This document shows, piece after piece, positions 34,107 through 42,682 of a stretch of 64,000 nucleotides of DNA (its first letter is position 1; every line of letters begins with the position of its first letter). The translations under genes were made by a program, and so were the position numbers. The notes under the pieces were generated by a model that was not told where the DNA came from, did not search any database, and worked only from the letters and a program-made list of their open reading frames with translations. Origin of the DNA: Polynucleobacter sp. 86C-FISCH (GTDB lineage Bacteria; Pseudomonadota; Gammaproteobacteria; Burkholderiales; Burkholderiaceae); NCBI RefSeq assembly GCF_018882415.1, contig NZ_JACVOL010000001.1, forward strand, positions 396,253 through 460,252, given 5' to 3'.

Positions 34107-34262
34107 TTATGACGTCTTTTTTGCCCTACAGGCATCTGAGCAATACTTCACTGACTCCCAGTTTTTTGCCCAGGACTTTCTCCAAGTCATCTCTTTTTTA
34201 CAAACTGCACAAATCTTCGATGGCAGAAAGCTTTTATTGCCCTTAAATGATGTCTTTTCCAT
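34107..34262 (-). CDS. DUF2256 zinc-finger protein (51 aa), photolyase partner
   Basis: Very small gene, ATG 34262 to TAA 34107. The protein reads K-S-F-L-P-S-K, CAVCKKEMTWRKSW, then W-E-S-V-K-YCSDAC-R, the DUF2256 signature with two CxxC-type pairs (C18/C21 and C41/C45) around a Trp-rich core. It starts 5 bases after the photolyase stop and is almost certainly co-transcribed. DUF2256 genes commonly sit beside cryptochrome/photolyase genes; their biochemical role is not established. The opposite strand also has an open frame here, but the conserved motif decides for the minus strand. Confidence 0.85.
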   Translation of the reverse strand: MEKTSFKGNKSFLPSKICAVCKKEMTWRKSWAKNWESVKYCSDACRAKKTS

Positions 34263-34267
34263 GATTT

Positions 34268-35803
34268 TTAAAGATCATTCAAGTGATTTAATATTTTCTG
34301 TGCATGCAGCGTAATTTCTTTTTGATCTTCGTCACTAATGCGCTTCAGATTCGCCGTCATAAGTCTTGTTCTTGGGCTGGCTTCAAATTGGTCTCGATGC
34401 TTGATTAAGAAATTCCAGTACAAAGTTGTGATGGGGCATGCATCTTCTCCATAACGAACCTCAGGCTTATATTTACAAGACCCACAATAGTTACTCATCC
34501 GCTTGATATAAGCGCCGCTGGCTATGTAAGGCTTACTTGTAAACCTACCGCCATTGGCAAATAAGGCCATACCTGCCGTATTGGGAAGTTCAACCCATTC
34601 AATCGCATCTACATAGATAGCCAGGTACCACTCACATACTTCCTGCGGCAGGATTTCTGCCAAAAGTGCAAAGTTGCCCGTCACCATTAAGCGCTGAATA
34701 TGATGGGCATAGCCGTATTGCAGTGTTTGGCCTATGGCATCTTTCATGCAAGCCATTTGGGTCTGCCCATTCCAGTACCACTTTGGCAATGGGCGTTGAT
34801 GCTGGTAGTAATTATCCTGCGCCATCTTTGGCATATCTAGGTAGTACATGCCGCGCACAAACTCGCGCCACCCTAATATCTGCCGAATGAAGCCTTCAAT
34901 AGTTGAAAGAACTAGAGAATATTTTTTCCAAGCTATCAAAACTGCATCCACCACTTCGCGCGGATTAAGCAACTTCAGATTGAGTGCACTCGATAAAATG
35001 GAGTGCCATCCAAAAGGCGTATCAGTCCACATCGCGTCTTGATAAACGCCAAAGTTTCTTAAGCGATACTCAACAAAGTACCCCAAGGCTTGAACTGCTT
35101 GCTCCCTAGTAACGGGCCAATTAAATGCATCTAAAGAACCAGGGTGATCTGGGTAAGTCTTTTGAACCCAGTCCAGCACTTCTTGTGTAATTACGTCGAC
35201 TTCAAACGATGCCGGGGCATCGATGATGCCTGGACCCTTTTTTGGATAGGGCTTGCGGTTATCTTGATCAAAGTTCCACTGCCCACCCTCGGGATTACCT
35301 TCTCGGTCCACCAATATATTGTGCCGCTTACGCATCAAGCGATAGAAGTACTCCAGCCTGAACTCTTTTTTATTTGCTGCCCACTCTACAAATTCTTGGC
35401 GGGAACAATAAAAATGCTCATCCTCCCGCATTTCTAATTCAATACCAAGATCTTTTGCTAATACCTCGAGTGCCTGCTTGAGGCGCCATTCGCCTGGCTC
35501 AATACAAACCAAACGCTTCACTTTATTTTTGAGGATTTGCTCTTTCAGAACCTCAACGATCGGCAGTGGCGAACTTTTTATATAAGTCAGCGGATAACCC
35601 TGCTTTTCAAGCTCAACTGCAAAATGACGCATTGCAGATAGAAATAAGGCAATTTTGGCTTTATGCGCCCAAACATACTGAGCTTCATTGGCCGACTCAA
35701 TCATGATGATTTGATCTGCCTTGGGATCAATGTCTCGCAAAGCAGAGCTCTGTATATCAAGCTGATCACCCAGAATCAGAATGAGGCGCTCAGGATGCTT
35801 CAT
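34268..35803 (-). CDS. Iron-sulfur bacterial cryptochrome/photolyase (FeS-BCP, (6-4) photolyase-like)
   Basis: 511 aa. The N-terminal alpha/beta domain LILILGDQL is that of the PhrB type, and the C-terminal FAD domain has GWREFVRGMYY. Cys residues C352, C440, C443 and C456 match the four [4Fe-4S] ligands of Agrobacterium PhrB (350, 438, 441, 454) with a constant offset of two. Known members repair (6-4) photoproducts using FAD and 6,7-dimethyl-8-ribityllumazine. The start overlaps the upstream TIGR03643 gene by 4 bases and a DUF2256 gene follows directly. Confidence 0.93.
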   Translation of the reverse strand: MKHPERLILILGDQLDIQSSALRDIDPKADQIIMIESANEAQYVWAHKAKIALFLSAMRHFAVELEKQGYPLTYIKSSPLPIVEVLKEQILKNKVKRLVCIEPGEWRLKQALEVLAKDLGIELEMREDEHFYCSRQEFVEWAANKKEFRLEYFYRLMRKRHNILVDREGNPEGGQWNFDQDNRKPYPKKGPGIIDAPASFEVDVITQEVLDWVQKTYPDHPGSLDAFNWPVTREQAVQALGYFVEYRLRNFGVYQDAMWTDTPFGWHSILSSALNLKLLNPREVVDAVLIAWKKYSLVLSTIEGFIRQILGWREFVRGMYYLDMPKMAQDNYYQHQRPLPKWYWNGQTQMACMKDAIGQTLQYGYAHHIQRLMVTGNFALLAEILPQEVCEWYLAIYVDAIEWVELPNTAGMALFANGGRFTSKPYIASGAYIKRMSNYCGSCKYKPEVRYGEDACPITTLYWNFLIKHRDQFEASPRTRLMTANLKRISDEDQKEITLHAQKILNHLNDL

Positions 35804-36063
35804 TTATTCTTATATTGAGTTGGGCAGTAAGCCCGAGTGACATCTTCACTACGCAAAGCGCTATGTTTAGTTGCTCGTCCGGTCACTCGTTTACGCCAGA
35901 GCTCAAATGAGCCGCGCTTCAGCTCTTTACGCATGATGGCGATCACCTGGGGCTCACCCAGACCAAAGCTTTTCTCAATGGCATCAAATGGCGTACGGTC
36001 CTCCCAAGCCATTTCTATAAGGCGAGATAAGTCGGGTTCGGAGAGGGTTACGGATTTTGGCAC
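35800..36063 (-). CDS. TIGR03643-family small protein, photolyase partner
   Basis: 87 aa. LSRLIEMAWEDRTPFDAIEKSFGLGEPQVIAIMR, an HTH-like helical region, is followed by the family hallmark SFELWRKRVTGRATKH. This family is typically encoded next to cryptochrome/photolyase genes; its function is unknown. The HTH-like start could mean nucleic-acid binding (inference). First gene of the photolyase operon. Confidence 0.85.
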   Translation of the reverse strand: MPKSVTLSEPDLSRLIEMAWEDRTPFDAIEKSFGLGEPQVIAIMRKELKRGSFELWRKRVTGRATKHSALRSEDVTRAYCPTQYKNK

Positions 36064-36139
36064 CCAGCAAGTTTAAGACTTATTTACTAAACTAGCTTGA
36101 GCCCATGACATTGTTCTGCAACACAGCCAAACTCCTCAC

Positions 36140-36490
36140 ATGATTGGAAAAATTCGTCAAAAACTGATTGCCCAGGAGGTGCCGGCTATACAAAAGCCGG
36201 TAGAAATCATTTGCCCCATCTGCGATCGCCCCATTCCGGCGTCACAGAGGGATGCCCACCACCTCATTCCCAAATCCAAGGGCGGCAAAACTACGGAATA
36301 CCTGCATCGAATTTGCCATAAACAAATACATGCTTTGTTTACTGAAACTGAACTTGCCCAGCAATATCATCATGCTCAGGCACTAAAAGAACATCCAGAG
36401 ATGAAGAAATTTATTCACTGGGTAGAGAGTAAACCGAATTCATTTTATGAAAAGACTCGGAAAAGTGGTCGCCTTAAATCTAACAAATAA
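36140..36490 (+). CDS. HNH endonuclease-type protein
   Basis: 116 aa. A zinc-ribbon pair CPICDRPIP at about 29-32 precedes the HNH core RDAHHLIPKSKGGKTTEYLHRICHKQIHALFT, which supplies the catalytic His and metal ligands. A basic tail follows (EKTRKSGRLKSNK). Small HNH proteins of this type occur singly in many genomes; no restriction or toxin partner is adjacent. The actual substrate is unknown. Confidence 0.8.
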   Translation: MIGKIRQKLIAQEVPAIQKPVEIICPICDRPIPASQRDAHHLIPKSKGGKTTEYLHRICHKQIHALFTETELAQQYHHAQALKEHPEMKKFIHWVESKPNSFYEKTRKSGRLKSNK

Positions 36491-36615
36491 ATATTGCACT
36501 CCTTCTGTGCAAGCTATTACCTTGCAGTAGATAGTTCACCCCTATTTTGGTGCATGTGATTTAGAAACTGTGCAATTTGAAAAATCGTTCTAACTCTTAT
36601 TACTTAATATGAGTC

Positions 36616-36834
36616 ATGCGCATCAAAATTACAAAGAGTCTGGTATTGCCAGCTCAAATGCTCGAGACTGAAAGTATTCCTGAAGCACTGTTTCCGGAAG
36701 GGGACTATCTTGCCAACCTCACACCAGAGGGAAAAATTGAGGTCATCAATACCAGGAAAATTAAGGCGCTCTTTTCGTTCTCACAATTTAGAGACAGAAT
36801 ATCTCTGGGGGAATTTATTGTGGTGGAAGCTTAA
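36616..36834 (+). CDS. Small hypothetical protein (72 aa)
   Basis: Not recognised. A compact beta-rich sequence (RIKITKSLVLPAQML, GDYLANLTPEGKIEVINTRKIKALF, SLGEFIVVEA). No signal or membrane segment. It ends 8 bases before the convergent gene at 36843. The 125-base gap before it (36491-36615) holds nothing clear. Confidence 0.5.
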   Translation: MRIKITKSLVLPAQMLETESIPEALFPEGDYLANLTPEGKIEVINTRKIKALFSFSQFRDRISLGEFIVVEA

Positions 36835-36842
36835 AAAAGATC

Positions 36843-37220
36843 TTAGTGAGCTAAGTCCAAGCTTTCTACTACCGCAGTAAGGGCTGCTACAGATGTAAAT
36901 GCCTCTGTACTTACTCCCTTTAAGTCCGCGTCTTCCCAATTGAATTCTAAAGAGAAGTGAGCAGACTCCACAATCAACTCGTAACTGGCAGAAGGCTTAG
37001 CTGAAGCCTCTTTTGGCTCTTCGCTGACTGGCACCCTTAAAGATTCAATGGCGGCTATTAAAGTGCTAACCTCATTGCCAGACAGCTCTCTTGAACGCAG
37101 TACATCGTCCGTTCGCTTAATGGAAATCTTAGAGACCTCATCAATCGTTACTTCATATTGATTCAGACCAAGATCCATCCATACAGTGAGCTCAAGAGCA
37201 ATTGGGTATGTTTTCATCAA
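36843..37220 (-). CDS. Hypothetical protein (125 aa)
   Basis: Not recognised. Alternating strands and helices, with IALELTVWMDLGLNQYEVTIDEV, a helix SGNEVSTLIAAIESL, an Ala/Glu/Pro linker and SYELIVESAHFSLEFNWEDADL. It is acidic, soluble and probably cytoplasmic. ATG at 37220 is followed by a second ATG. AGGTGGATTG precedes the start, a good ribosome site. Confidence 0.6.
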   Translation of the reverse strand: MMKTYPIALELTVWMDLGLNQYEVTIDEVSKISIKRTDDVLRSRELSGNEVSTLIAAIESLRVPVSEEPKEASAKPSASYELIVESAHFSLEFNWEDADLKGVSTEAFTSVAALTAVVESLDLAH

Positions 37221-37353
37221 TCCACCTCATTAATATGGGTTTCATCAAAATGCGTTGGGTGGCAATCGATACGAAACGCTCGCATCACGACCCTCTTTAT
37301 CAGGCTCAAGCCATGAAACGATCTTACACCTACATTTTGTGATTGGCGAGGCC

Positions 37354-38598
37354 TTAAGAAGGATCTGCCTTACCCTCTAATTCACCTTCCCATTTGGAAA
37401 TTACGGCTGTAGCCAAACCATTACCTAAAACATTGGTTGCAGAACGCGCCATATCCAAGAAATGATCAACCCCAAGGATCAATAAAACCCCAGCTTCAGG
37501 CAAGTTAAATTGCGATAAGGTTGCAGCAATTACCACCAAAGAAGCACGTGGTACACCCGCAATACCTTTGGAAGTAATCATCAATACCAGCAACATTAGA
37601 AGCTGTTGACTTAACTCCATTTCAACGCCGTAAACCTGTGCAATAAAAATTGCGGCAAAAGTGCAATACATCATCGAGCCATCCAAGTTAAATGAATAAC
37701 CCACGGGCAATACAAATGAGGCAATCTTATTTTTACAACCAAAGCGTTCTACCCTTTCTAAGGTCATGGGGTACGCAGCTTCAGAGCTCGCCGTTGTAAA
37801 TGCTAATAATGCTGGCTCACGCAACATTTTTACCAATTGCAAGGTACGATTTTTCAGAACTAGGGAGCTAATCAAAATAATGACTATCCAAAGCGCAAAT
37901 ATAGAGGCATAAAAGCTCAACATGAACTTGCCGTAGGTCATCAGTATCCCAACGCCATTCTCAGCAATTACCGATGAGACAGCTGAGAATACCGCTACAG
38001 GAGCAAGCTTCATCACTGCCGTTGTAATCTTGAGCATGATGTGCGAGAGCATATCGAGGTTGCGAATAAATTCATCTGCACGCGACCCCATACCAGCAGC
38101 GCCCACACCAAAGAAGACGGCAAATACAACAATTTGCAGGATCTCATTTTTTGCCATTGCATCAAAGATGCTTACAGGAAAAATATGTCGCACAAATTCA
38201 GGAAGATTGAGGCTACTTTTATTCAAGCCAGTATTAGCAGCAATCTCCGGCAGAGTTAACTCCACCCCAACGCCTGGTTGCAAAATATTCACCATTACCA
38301 GGCCGAGCAACAGAGATACCAAAGACATAGAGATAAACCATGCAAAGGTTTTTAAACCCACTCGACCAATTGTTGAGGCATCACCCATCTTGGCAATACC
38401 AACAACTAGCGTTGCAAATACCAATGGCGCAATGATCATTTTGATCAAGCGCAAGAATACGTCCGTCAAGATGGAGATATAGGTTACATATTGGACGGGG
38501 AAAGCTGTTCCAGACCCATACAGGTTTACCAAATAACCTGCCAGCACACCCAAGACCATCGCCCCTAAAATGAAGTTGGTTAGCTTTTTGGAATTCAT
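37354..38598 (-). CDS. Dicarboxylate/amino acid:cation symporter (DAACS family)
   Basis: 414 aa from ATG 38598. An 80-codon upstream extension of the frame is rejected, since it overlaps the divergent gene and has no family match. Eight TM segments plus re-entrant loops. Motifs include ASSEAAYPMTLERVERFGC (the HP1 serine-rich loop, here S-S-E), GYSFNLDGSMMYCTFAAIFIAQ (TM7) and GIAGVPRASLVV (HP2). It imports C4-dicarboxylates or acidic amino acids with Na+ or H+. SSEAA rather than SSETT, together with D-H in ILGVDHFLDMARSATNVLGN, leaves the substrate open. Confidence 0.92.
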   Translation of the reverse strand: MNSKKLTNFILGAMVLGVLAGYLVNLYGSGTAFPVQYVTYISILTDVFLRLIKMIIAPLVFATLVVGIAKMGDASTIGRVGLKTFAWFISMSLVSLLLGLVMVNILQPGVGVELTLPEIAANTGLNKSSLNLPEFVRHIFPVSIFDAMAKNEILQIVVFAVFFGVGAAGMGSRADEFIRNLDMLSHIMLKITTAVMKLAPVAVFSAVSSVIAENGVGILMTYGKFMLSFYASIFALWIVIILISSLVLKNRTLQLVKMLREPALLAFTTASSEAAYPMTLERVERFGCKNKIASFVLPVGYSFNLDGSMMYCTFAAIFIAQVYGVEMELSQQLLMLLVLMITSKGIAGVPRASLVVIAATLSQFNLPEAGVLLILGVDHFLDMARSATNVLGNGLATAVISKWEGELEGKADPS

Positions 38599-38731
38599 GA
38601 GTGACCTAATAAATAGAATGTATTGGGAGATTCTACTCAGTTCCGCACCACCCCTAGTGAAAGTGCCGATAGGTTTTATCTGGGCTTTAGTTAGACTGAG
38701 CCATTCACCTATCTGAGTAAATAGAGGCAAT

Positions 38732-39373
38732 ATGATTTGGTTTAGCCTGGCAGTAGCCATCTTTCTGGGAGCCTTGTTTGCAAGTCCACCCCGCTCATTT
38801 TTAAAACCACCACTATGTTGGCTGGCTCCCGCCACCATTCTCTTCTTGGTGATCGCCTGGAATATTTCACCAAACCTCCCGGGCCAACCTGCTGGAAAGT
38901 TTTATGGATTGATCTTCCACTTTTATGGCGCCTCACTGCTAACAGCGATGTTTGGGCCAGCGATCGCTCTTACCATTTTATTTCCAGTGGCATTTCTGGG
39001 GGTCTATACAATACAGGGGAACTATGAAGCTGCATCACAGCACTATTTAATGGTGTGCGTACTGCCCACGCTATTTGCTTATCTATCTATACAAATTATT
39101 CAACGATTCATACCAAAGCACTTATTTGTTCTGATTCTTGGCAATGGTTATGTAGCTGCTTTTATGAGCGTGATTCTATCGGGAACCCTCCTGCTAGTTA
39201 TCAGGTTGGTAATGGGTGAAGCAAATCAGCTAGATTTCGAGGGATGGTTCTTAGGCCTCATTATTATTGCGTTTATGGAAGGCTCTTTATCCGGAATGCT
39301 TTTGGCGATCATGTTAATTTTCAGACCACACTGGGTGTCAACCTACAACGAAGAAGCTTATATGAGTCGATAA
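38732..39373 (+). CDS. CbiM-like integral membrane protein (ECF-type permease family, putative)
   Basis: 213 aa with six hydrophobic segments. GQPAGKFYGLIFHFYGASLLTAMFGP and the ending RPHWVSTYNEEAYMSR resemble the small CbiM-like energy-coupling-factor permeases of betaproteobacteria. It would be a substrate-binding membrane unit for metal or vitamin uptake. No ATPase or CbiQ/N partner is adjacent. It diverges from the symporter and precedes an esterase gene by 33 bases. Confidence 0.55.
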   Translation: MIWFSLAVAIFLGALFASPPRSFLKPPLCWLAPATILFLVIAWNISPNLPGQPAGKFYGLIFHFYGASLLTAMFGPAIALTILFPVAFLGVYTIQGNYEAASQHYLMVCVLPTLFAYLSIQIIQRFIPKHLFVLILGNGYVAAFMSVILSGTLLLVIRLVMGEANQLDFEGWFLGLIIIAFMEGSLSGMLLAIMLIFRPHWVSTYNEEAYMSR

Positions 39374-39406
39374 TGATCGATTCAAATTCATTAAGAGAAA
39401 ATTGAT

Positions 39407-40069
39407 ATGCTCCCTTGCATTGAACTAGAAACAAGTCCAAATCCAACTGCTGCTGTTATTTGGCTACACGGCCTTGGTGCTGATGGCAATGATTTCGTAC
39501 CAATCATTCCAGAATTAAAACTCACGGGCTGCCCCGGAATTCGCTTTGTATTTCCTAGCGCGCCCAGCATGCCTGTCACTGTGAATGGCGGCTATGTAAT
39601 GCCTGCCTGGTATGACATCATTGGCCGAAACCTCATGGATCAAGAAGATGCGGCTGGTATACAGAAGTCAGCAGCTGCAATTATTGAGCTTATTGAAAAA
39701 GAGGCTAGTCGCGGAATTGCATACGAAAAAATCGTGCTAGCAGGCTTTTCACAAGGCTGCGCAATGGCATTACATATTGGCCTGCGTTTTCCACATAAGC
39801 TTGCAGGCATTATTGCGTTATCGGGATACCTACCTCTAGCGATGAGTGCCAACATTGAAAAACATTCTGCAAACTCCGCTACCCCCATCTTTATGGCGCA
39901 TGGAACTTATGATCAAGTGGTTACTCTGGATCGGGCACAAGCATCATATGCCCTGCTTGAATCCATGGGCTATCAAGTGGATTTGAATGAATATCCAATG
40001 GAGCACTCAGTGAATCACGAAGAGCTGATGGATATCTCACGCTTTTTACAGAGGGTACTGATAGCTTGA
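39407..40069 (+). CDS. Carboxylesterase/phospholipase family hydrolase (alpha/beta fold)
   Basis: 220 aa. The oxyanion region VIWLHGLGADGNDF, nucleophile elbow AGFSQGCAM and later HGTYDQVV (Asp) and MEHSVNHEE (His) complete the Ser-Asp-His triad of the carboxylesterase II / acyl-protein thioesterase family. Cytoplasmic, and probably cleaves short-chain esters. ATG 39407 follows AAGAGAAAATTGAT. It may share a transcript with the preceding membrane protein. Confidence 0.92.
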   Translation: MLPCIELETSPNPTAAVIWLHGLGADGNDFVPIIPELKLTGCPGIRFVFPSAPSMPVTVNGGYVMPAWYDIIGRNLMDQEDAAGIQKSAAAIIELIEKEASRGIAYEKIVLAGFSQGCAMALHIGLRFPHKLAGIIALSGYLPLAMSANIEKHSANSATPIFMAHGTYDQVVTLDRAQASYALLESMGYQVDLNEYPMEHSVNHEELMDISRFLQRVLIA

Positions 40070-40112
40070 TAATCCCATTAGCGCTTAACTCATTAATGTA
40101 AAAATCAAAATA

Positions 40113-40138
40113 GAAAGGGCTCATTAGGAACCCCTTTT
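40113..40138. terminator. Possible bidirectional terminator
   Basis: AAAGGG / CCCTTT arms separated by 12 bases, with A-rich and T-rich flanks, between convergent genes. The stem is short, so this is a weak call. Confidence 0.4.
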
Positions 40139-40155
40139 GTTTGACAGCACTCTGA

Positions 40156-41238
40156 TTAAAGTTTTTTATTGAAGCTGTATTGTGAAAATGCTTGTTCAGC
40201 CACATTAAACCACTGGGCTTCCATATTCCTAAAGGCGCGATAGTCCTCAAAAATCTTTTTAAATTGTGGATTCTTGGCAGATTCTTCCGCATAGGTTTCT
40301 TGGCTAGCCTTAAAGCAAGCATCCAAGATCGTAGTGTTGAACTTACGCAGTACCGCACCATTTTGCAAAAGGCGTTGTAATGCTGGCGGGTTTAGCGCGT
40401 CATACTTGGCGCACATATCGGTATGCGCCTCAAAACAGGCTGCTTCCCATGCCGCTTGGTATGAAGGTGGTAATGAATCCCACTGCTTCTTATTAACTAA
40501 GAAAGATAATCCTGCGGCGCCTTCCCAAAACGCAGGGTAATAATAATTTTTAGCTACTTTAGCTAGACCCAACTTCTCATCATCGTATGGGCCAACAAAT
40601 TCTGCAGCATCAATCGTGCCTTTTTCTAAGGCCGAATAGATCTCACCAGCAGGTAGCTGCTGTGGAACAACACCTAGCTTTGCAAGTACTTGCCCTGCAA
40701 AGCCTGCGATACGGAATTTCAGACCCTTTAAATCCTCTGGAGATTTAATCTCTTTACGAAACCATCCGCCCATTTGCGTACCAGTCTGTCCGCCTAGGAA
40801 ATTGACGATGTTGTAACTTGCATAGAGCTCACGCATTAACTTCATACCATTGCCATGGAGCATCCAAGCAGCCTGCTGTCTGGCTGTCATGCCAAATGGA
40901 GCGGCAGTATCAAAGATGAAAGCGCTGTTTTTACCTAAGTAGTAATAGCTCGCAGTATGTCCACACTCTACCGTGCCGTTTTGAACCGCATCCAATACTT
41001 GCAAGGCTGGAACCACTTCACCCGCTGCAAATACTTTTACATTAAATTTTCCATCAGTTGCCTTACGTAATACACTTGCAAAGACTTCAGGTGTACCAAA
41101 CAAGGTATCTAATGATTTAGGAAAGCTGGACACCAGACGCCAATTTAAAGTTGGTAAGTTTTGCGCAAGTGCCGGTGTAGCTAGAGCTGCAGCGCCAGCG
41201 CCAATAGTTGCTTTCTTTAAAAATGAACGTCTTTGCAT
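40156..41238 (-). CDS. TRAP transporter periplasmic substrate-binding protein (DctP family)
   Basis: 360 aa. A twin-arginine-type signal (MQRRSFLKKATIGAGAAALATPALA) is followed by the DctP fold, with WRLVSSFPKSLDTLFG, FNVKVFAAGEVVPALQVLDAVQNGTVECGHT, GLKFRIAGFAGQVLAKLG and GTIDAAEFVGPYDD. The Arg in KFRIAG is the usual carboxylate anchor. Similar to TakP, the alpha-keto-acid binder. No DctQ or DctM membrane gene is adjacent. Confidence 0.92.
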   Translation of the reverse strand: MQRRSFLKKATIGAGAAALATPALAQNLPTLNWRLVSSFPKSLDTLFGTPEVFASVLRKATDGKFNVKVFAAGEVVPALQVLDAVQNGTVECGHTASYYYLGKNSAFIFDTAAPFGMTARQQAAWMLHGNGMKLMRELYASYNIVNFLGGQTGTQMGGWFRKEIKSPEDLKGLKFRIAGFAGQVLAKLGVVPQQLPAGEIYSALEKGTIDAAEFVGPYDDEKLGLAKVAKNYYYPAFWEGAAGLSFLVNKKQWDSLPPSYQAAWEAACFEAHTDMCAKYDALNPPALQRLLQNGAVLRKFNTTILDACFKASQETYAEESAKNPQFKKIFEDYRAFRNMEAQWFNVAEQAFSQYSFNKKL

Positions 41239-41309
41239 TACTGTCTCCCTCTTAAAAAATCATGAGTTTGTGTATAGATTTTGTTTAGTAACTGTCTTCA
41301 GCTCTTTAA

Positions 41310-42656
41310 TTATTTTCCACCAACTGTCATTGAGCCCAACAAAATTGATCCTGTTTCTTTGGTCCCGCGGATCAACGTATCGCTTCCTATGAGCTGAATA
41401 TCCATCAGCATGTCGCGCAAATTACCAGCAATAGTGACCTCTTCGACAGGATATTGGATCTCACCGTTTTCAACCCAATAACCAAATGCGCCACGTGAAT
41501 AATCGCCCGTCACATAATTAACGCCCTGGCCCATTAACTCTGTAACCAATAGACCCGTGCCCATTTCTTTTAATAAGGCAGGTAAACCACCCTTAGGCGT
41601 TTTCTTACTATGCAAAGTGAGATGGTGAGAGCCACCCGCATTGCCGGTAGTCTTCATGCCTAATTTACGCGCTGAATAGGTTGATAAAAAATAGCCCTCC
41701 AGTATTCCTTTGTCTACCACCGTACGAGCAGATGTTTTTACACCCTCTTCATCAAATGGCGCACTGCCAGTCATTGACTTTAAGTGTGGGTCTTCAAACA
41801 AACTGACATGCTTTGGTAAAACCTGCTTACCTAAGCTATCGAGCAAAAAGCTAGAGCGACGATATAAGGCACCTCCTGAAACCGCTTGTACCAAGCCGCC
41901 CAATATGCCCGCAGCCAAAGGGGCCTCAAAGATCACAGGGCAACGTCGAGTACTCAATGATCTTGCCTTGAGACGAGACAAAGCTCGCTGAGCCGCATAT
42001 CGCCCAATCGCAGCAGGATCGGCCAACTCCTCAGGAATGCGTGAACTTGAATACCAATCATCGCGCTGCATATGCGCTTTCTTACCGCCTGAACTTGCAA
42101 TCGGAGCACAGGAAATATAGTGGCGAGAAAATGGATAGCCGCCCATAAAGCCGAGAGACGTCCCCATCATGAAATGGGCATGATGTGCTGATACAGATGC
42201 GCCATCACTATTTTGAATTTGTTTACTCACGGCAAATGCTGCACCTTCGGCACTACGCGCGATTTCTACAGCAGCAGCTGCATCGATATTCCACGGATGA
42301 AACAAATCTAAATCCAGTGGATGCTTTTCTAGTAACCCAGCCTCTGCTGGGCCAGCACATACATCTGCAGCCGTATGTTGAGCAATATGAAACGCAGCAT
42401 CTACCGTTGCCTTGAGAGACTCTTTAGAAAAGTCACTAGTACTAGCATTGCCACGGTGGTGGCCCAAAAATAATGTAACGCCCACTTGCTTGTCTAGGCT
42501 TTGCTCGATGGTCTCAACTTCGCCCTTGCGAACGGTGACGGATAGACCCTGCCCTTCCGAAACCTCAGCTACGGCGTCTGAGGCTCCCCTTCTTTTGGCC
42601 TCTTTGAGCATGAAATCGATGATTTCTTGAAACTGATTCGATGTGTATGTAAACAT
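41310..42656 (-). CDS. pmbA: Metalloprotease PmbA (TldE)
   Basis: 448 aa, full length. N-terminal VSEGQGLSVTVRKGEVETIEQSLDKQVGV, central RCPVIFEAPLAAGILGGLVQAVSGGALYRRSSFL and C-terminal GMKTTGNAGGSHHLTL with NYVTGDYSRGAFGYWVENGEI are PmbA/TldE signatures. It lacks the HExxH of TldD, as expected for the non-catalytic half of the TldD/TldE complex, which matures peptides and degrades CcdA-type proteins. Divergent from mog with only 26 bases between start codons. Confidence 0.95.
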   Translation of the reverse strand: MFTYTSNQFQEIIDFMLKEAKRRGASDAVAEVSEGQGLSVTVRKGEVETIEQSLDKQVGVTLFLGHHRGNASTSDFSKESLKATVDAAFHIAQHTAADVCAGPAEAGLLEKHPLDLDLFHPWNIDAAAAVEIARSAEGAAFAVSKQIQNSDGASVSAHHAHFMMGTSLGFMGGYPFSRHYISCAPIASSGGKKAHMQRDDWYSSSRIPEELADPAAIGRYAAQRALSRLKARSLSTRRCPVIFEAPLAAGILGGLVQAVSGGALYRRSSFLLDSLGKQVLPKHVSLFEDPHLKSMTGSAPFDEEGVKTSARTVVDKGILEGYFLSTYSARKLGMKTTGNAGGSHHLTLHSKKTPKGGLPALLKEMGTGLLVTELMGQGVNYVTGDYSRGAFGYWVENGEIQYPVEEVTIAGNLRDMLMDIQLIGSDTLIRGTKETGSILLGSMTVGGK

Positions 42657-42682
42657 ACCCTAATAATAGCTAGAATAGAAAC

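Noticed and set aside
34058..34313. Protein-like plus-strand frame opposite the DUF2256 gene
   Set aside because: It has no start codon with a ribosome site and no family pattern, while the minus strand carries the full DUF2256 Cys/Trp signature.
38030..38482. 150-codon plus-strand open frame
   Set aside because: Antisense to the symporter gene, whose TM and HP motifs decide the coding strand.
38599..38838. 80-codon N-terminal extension of the dicarboxylate symporter
   Set aside because: It overlaps the divergent CbiM-like gene, is not hydrophobic and has no family counterpart. MNSKK at 38598 with AGGTCA upstream is the normal start.
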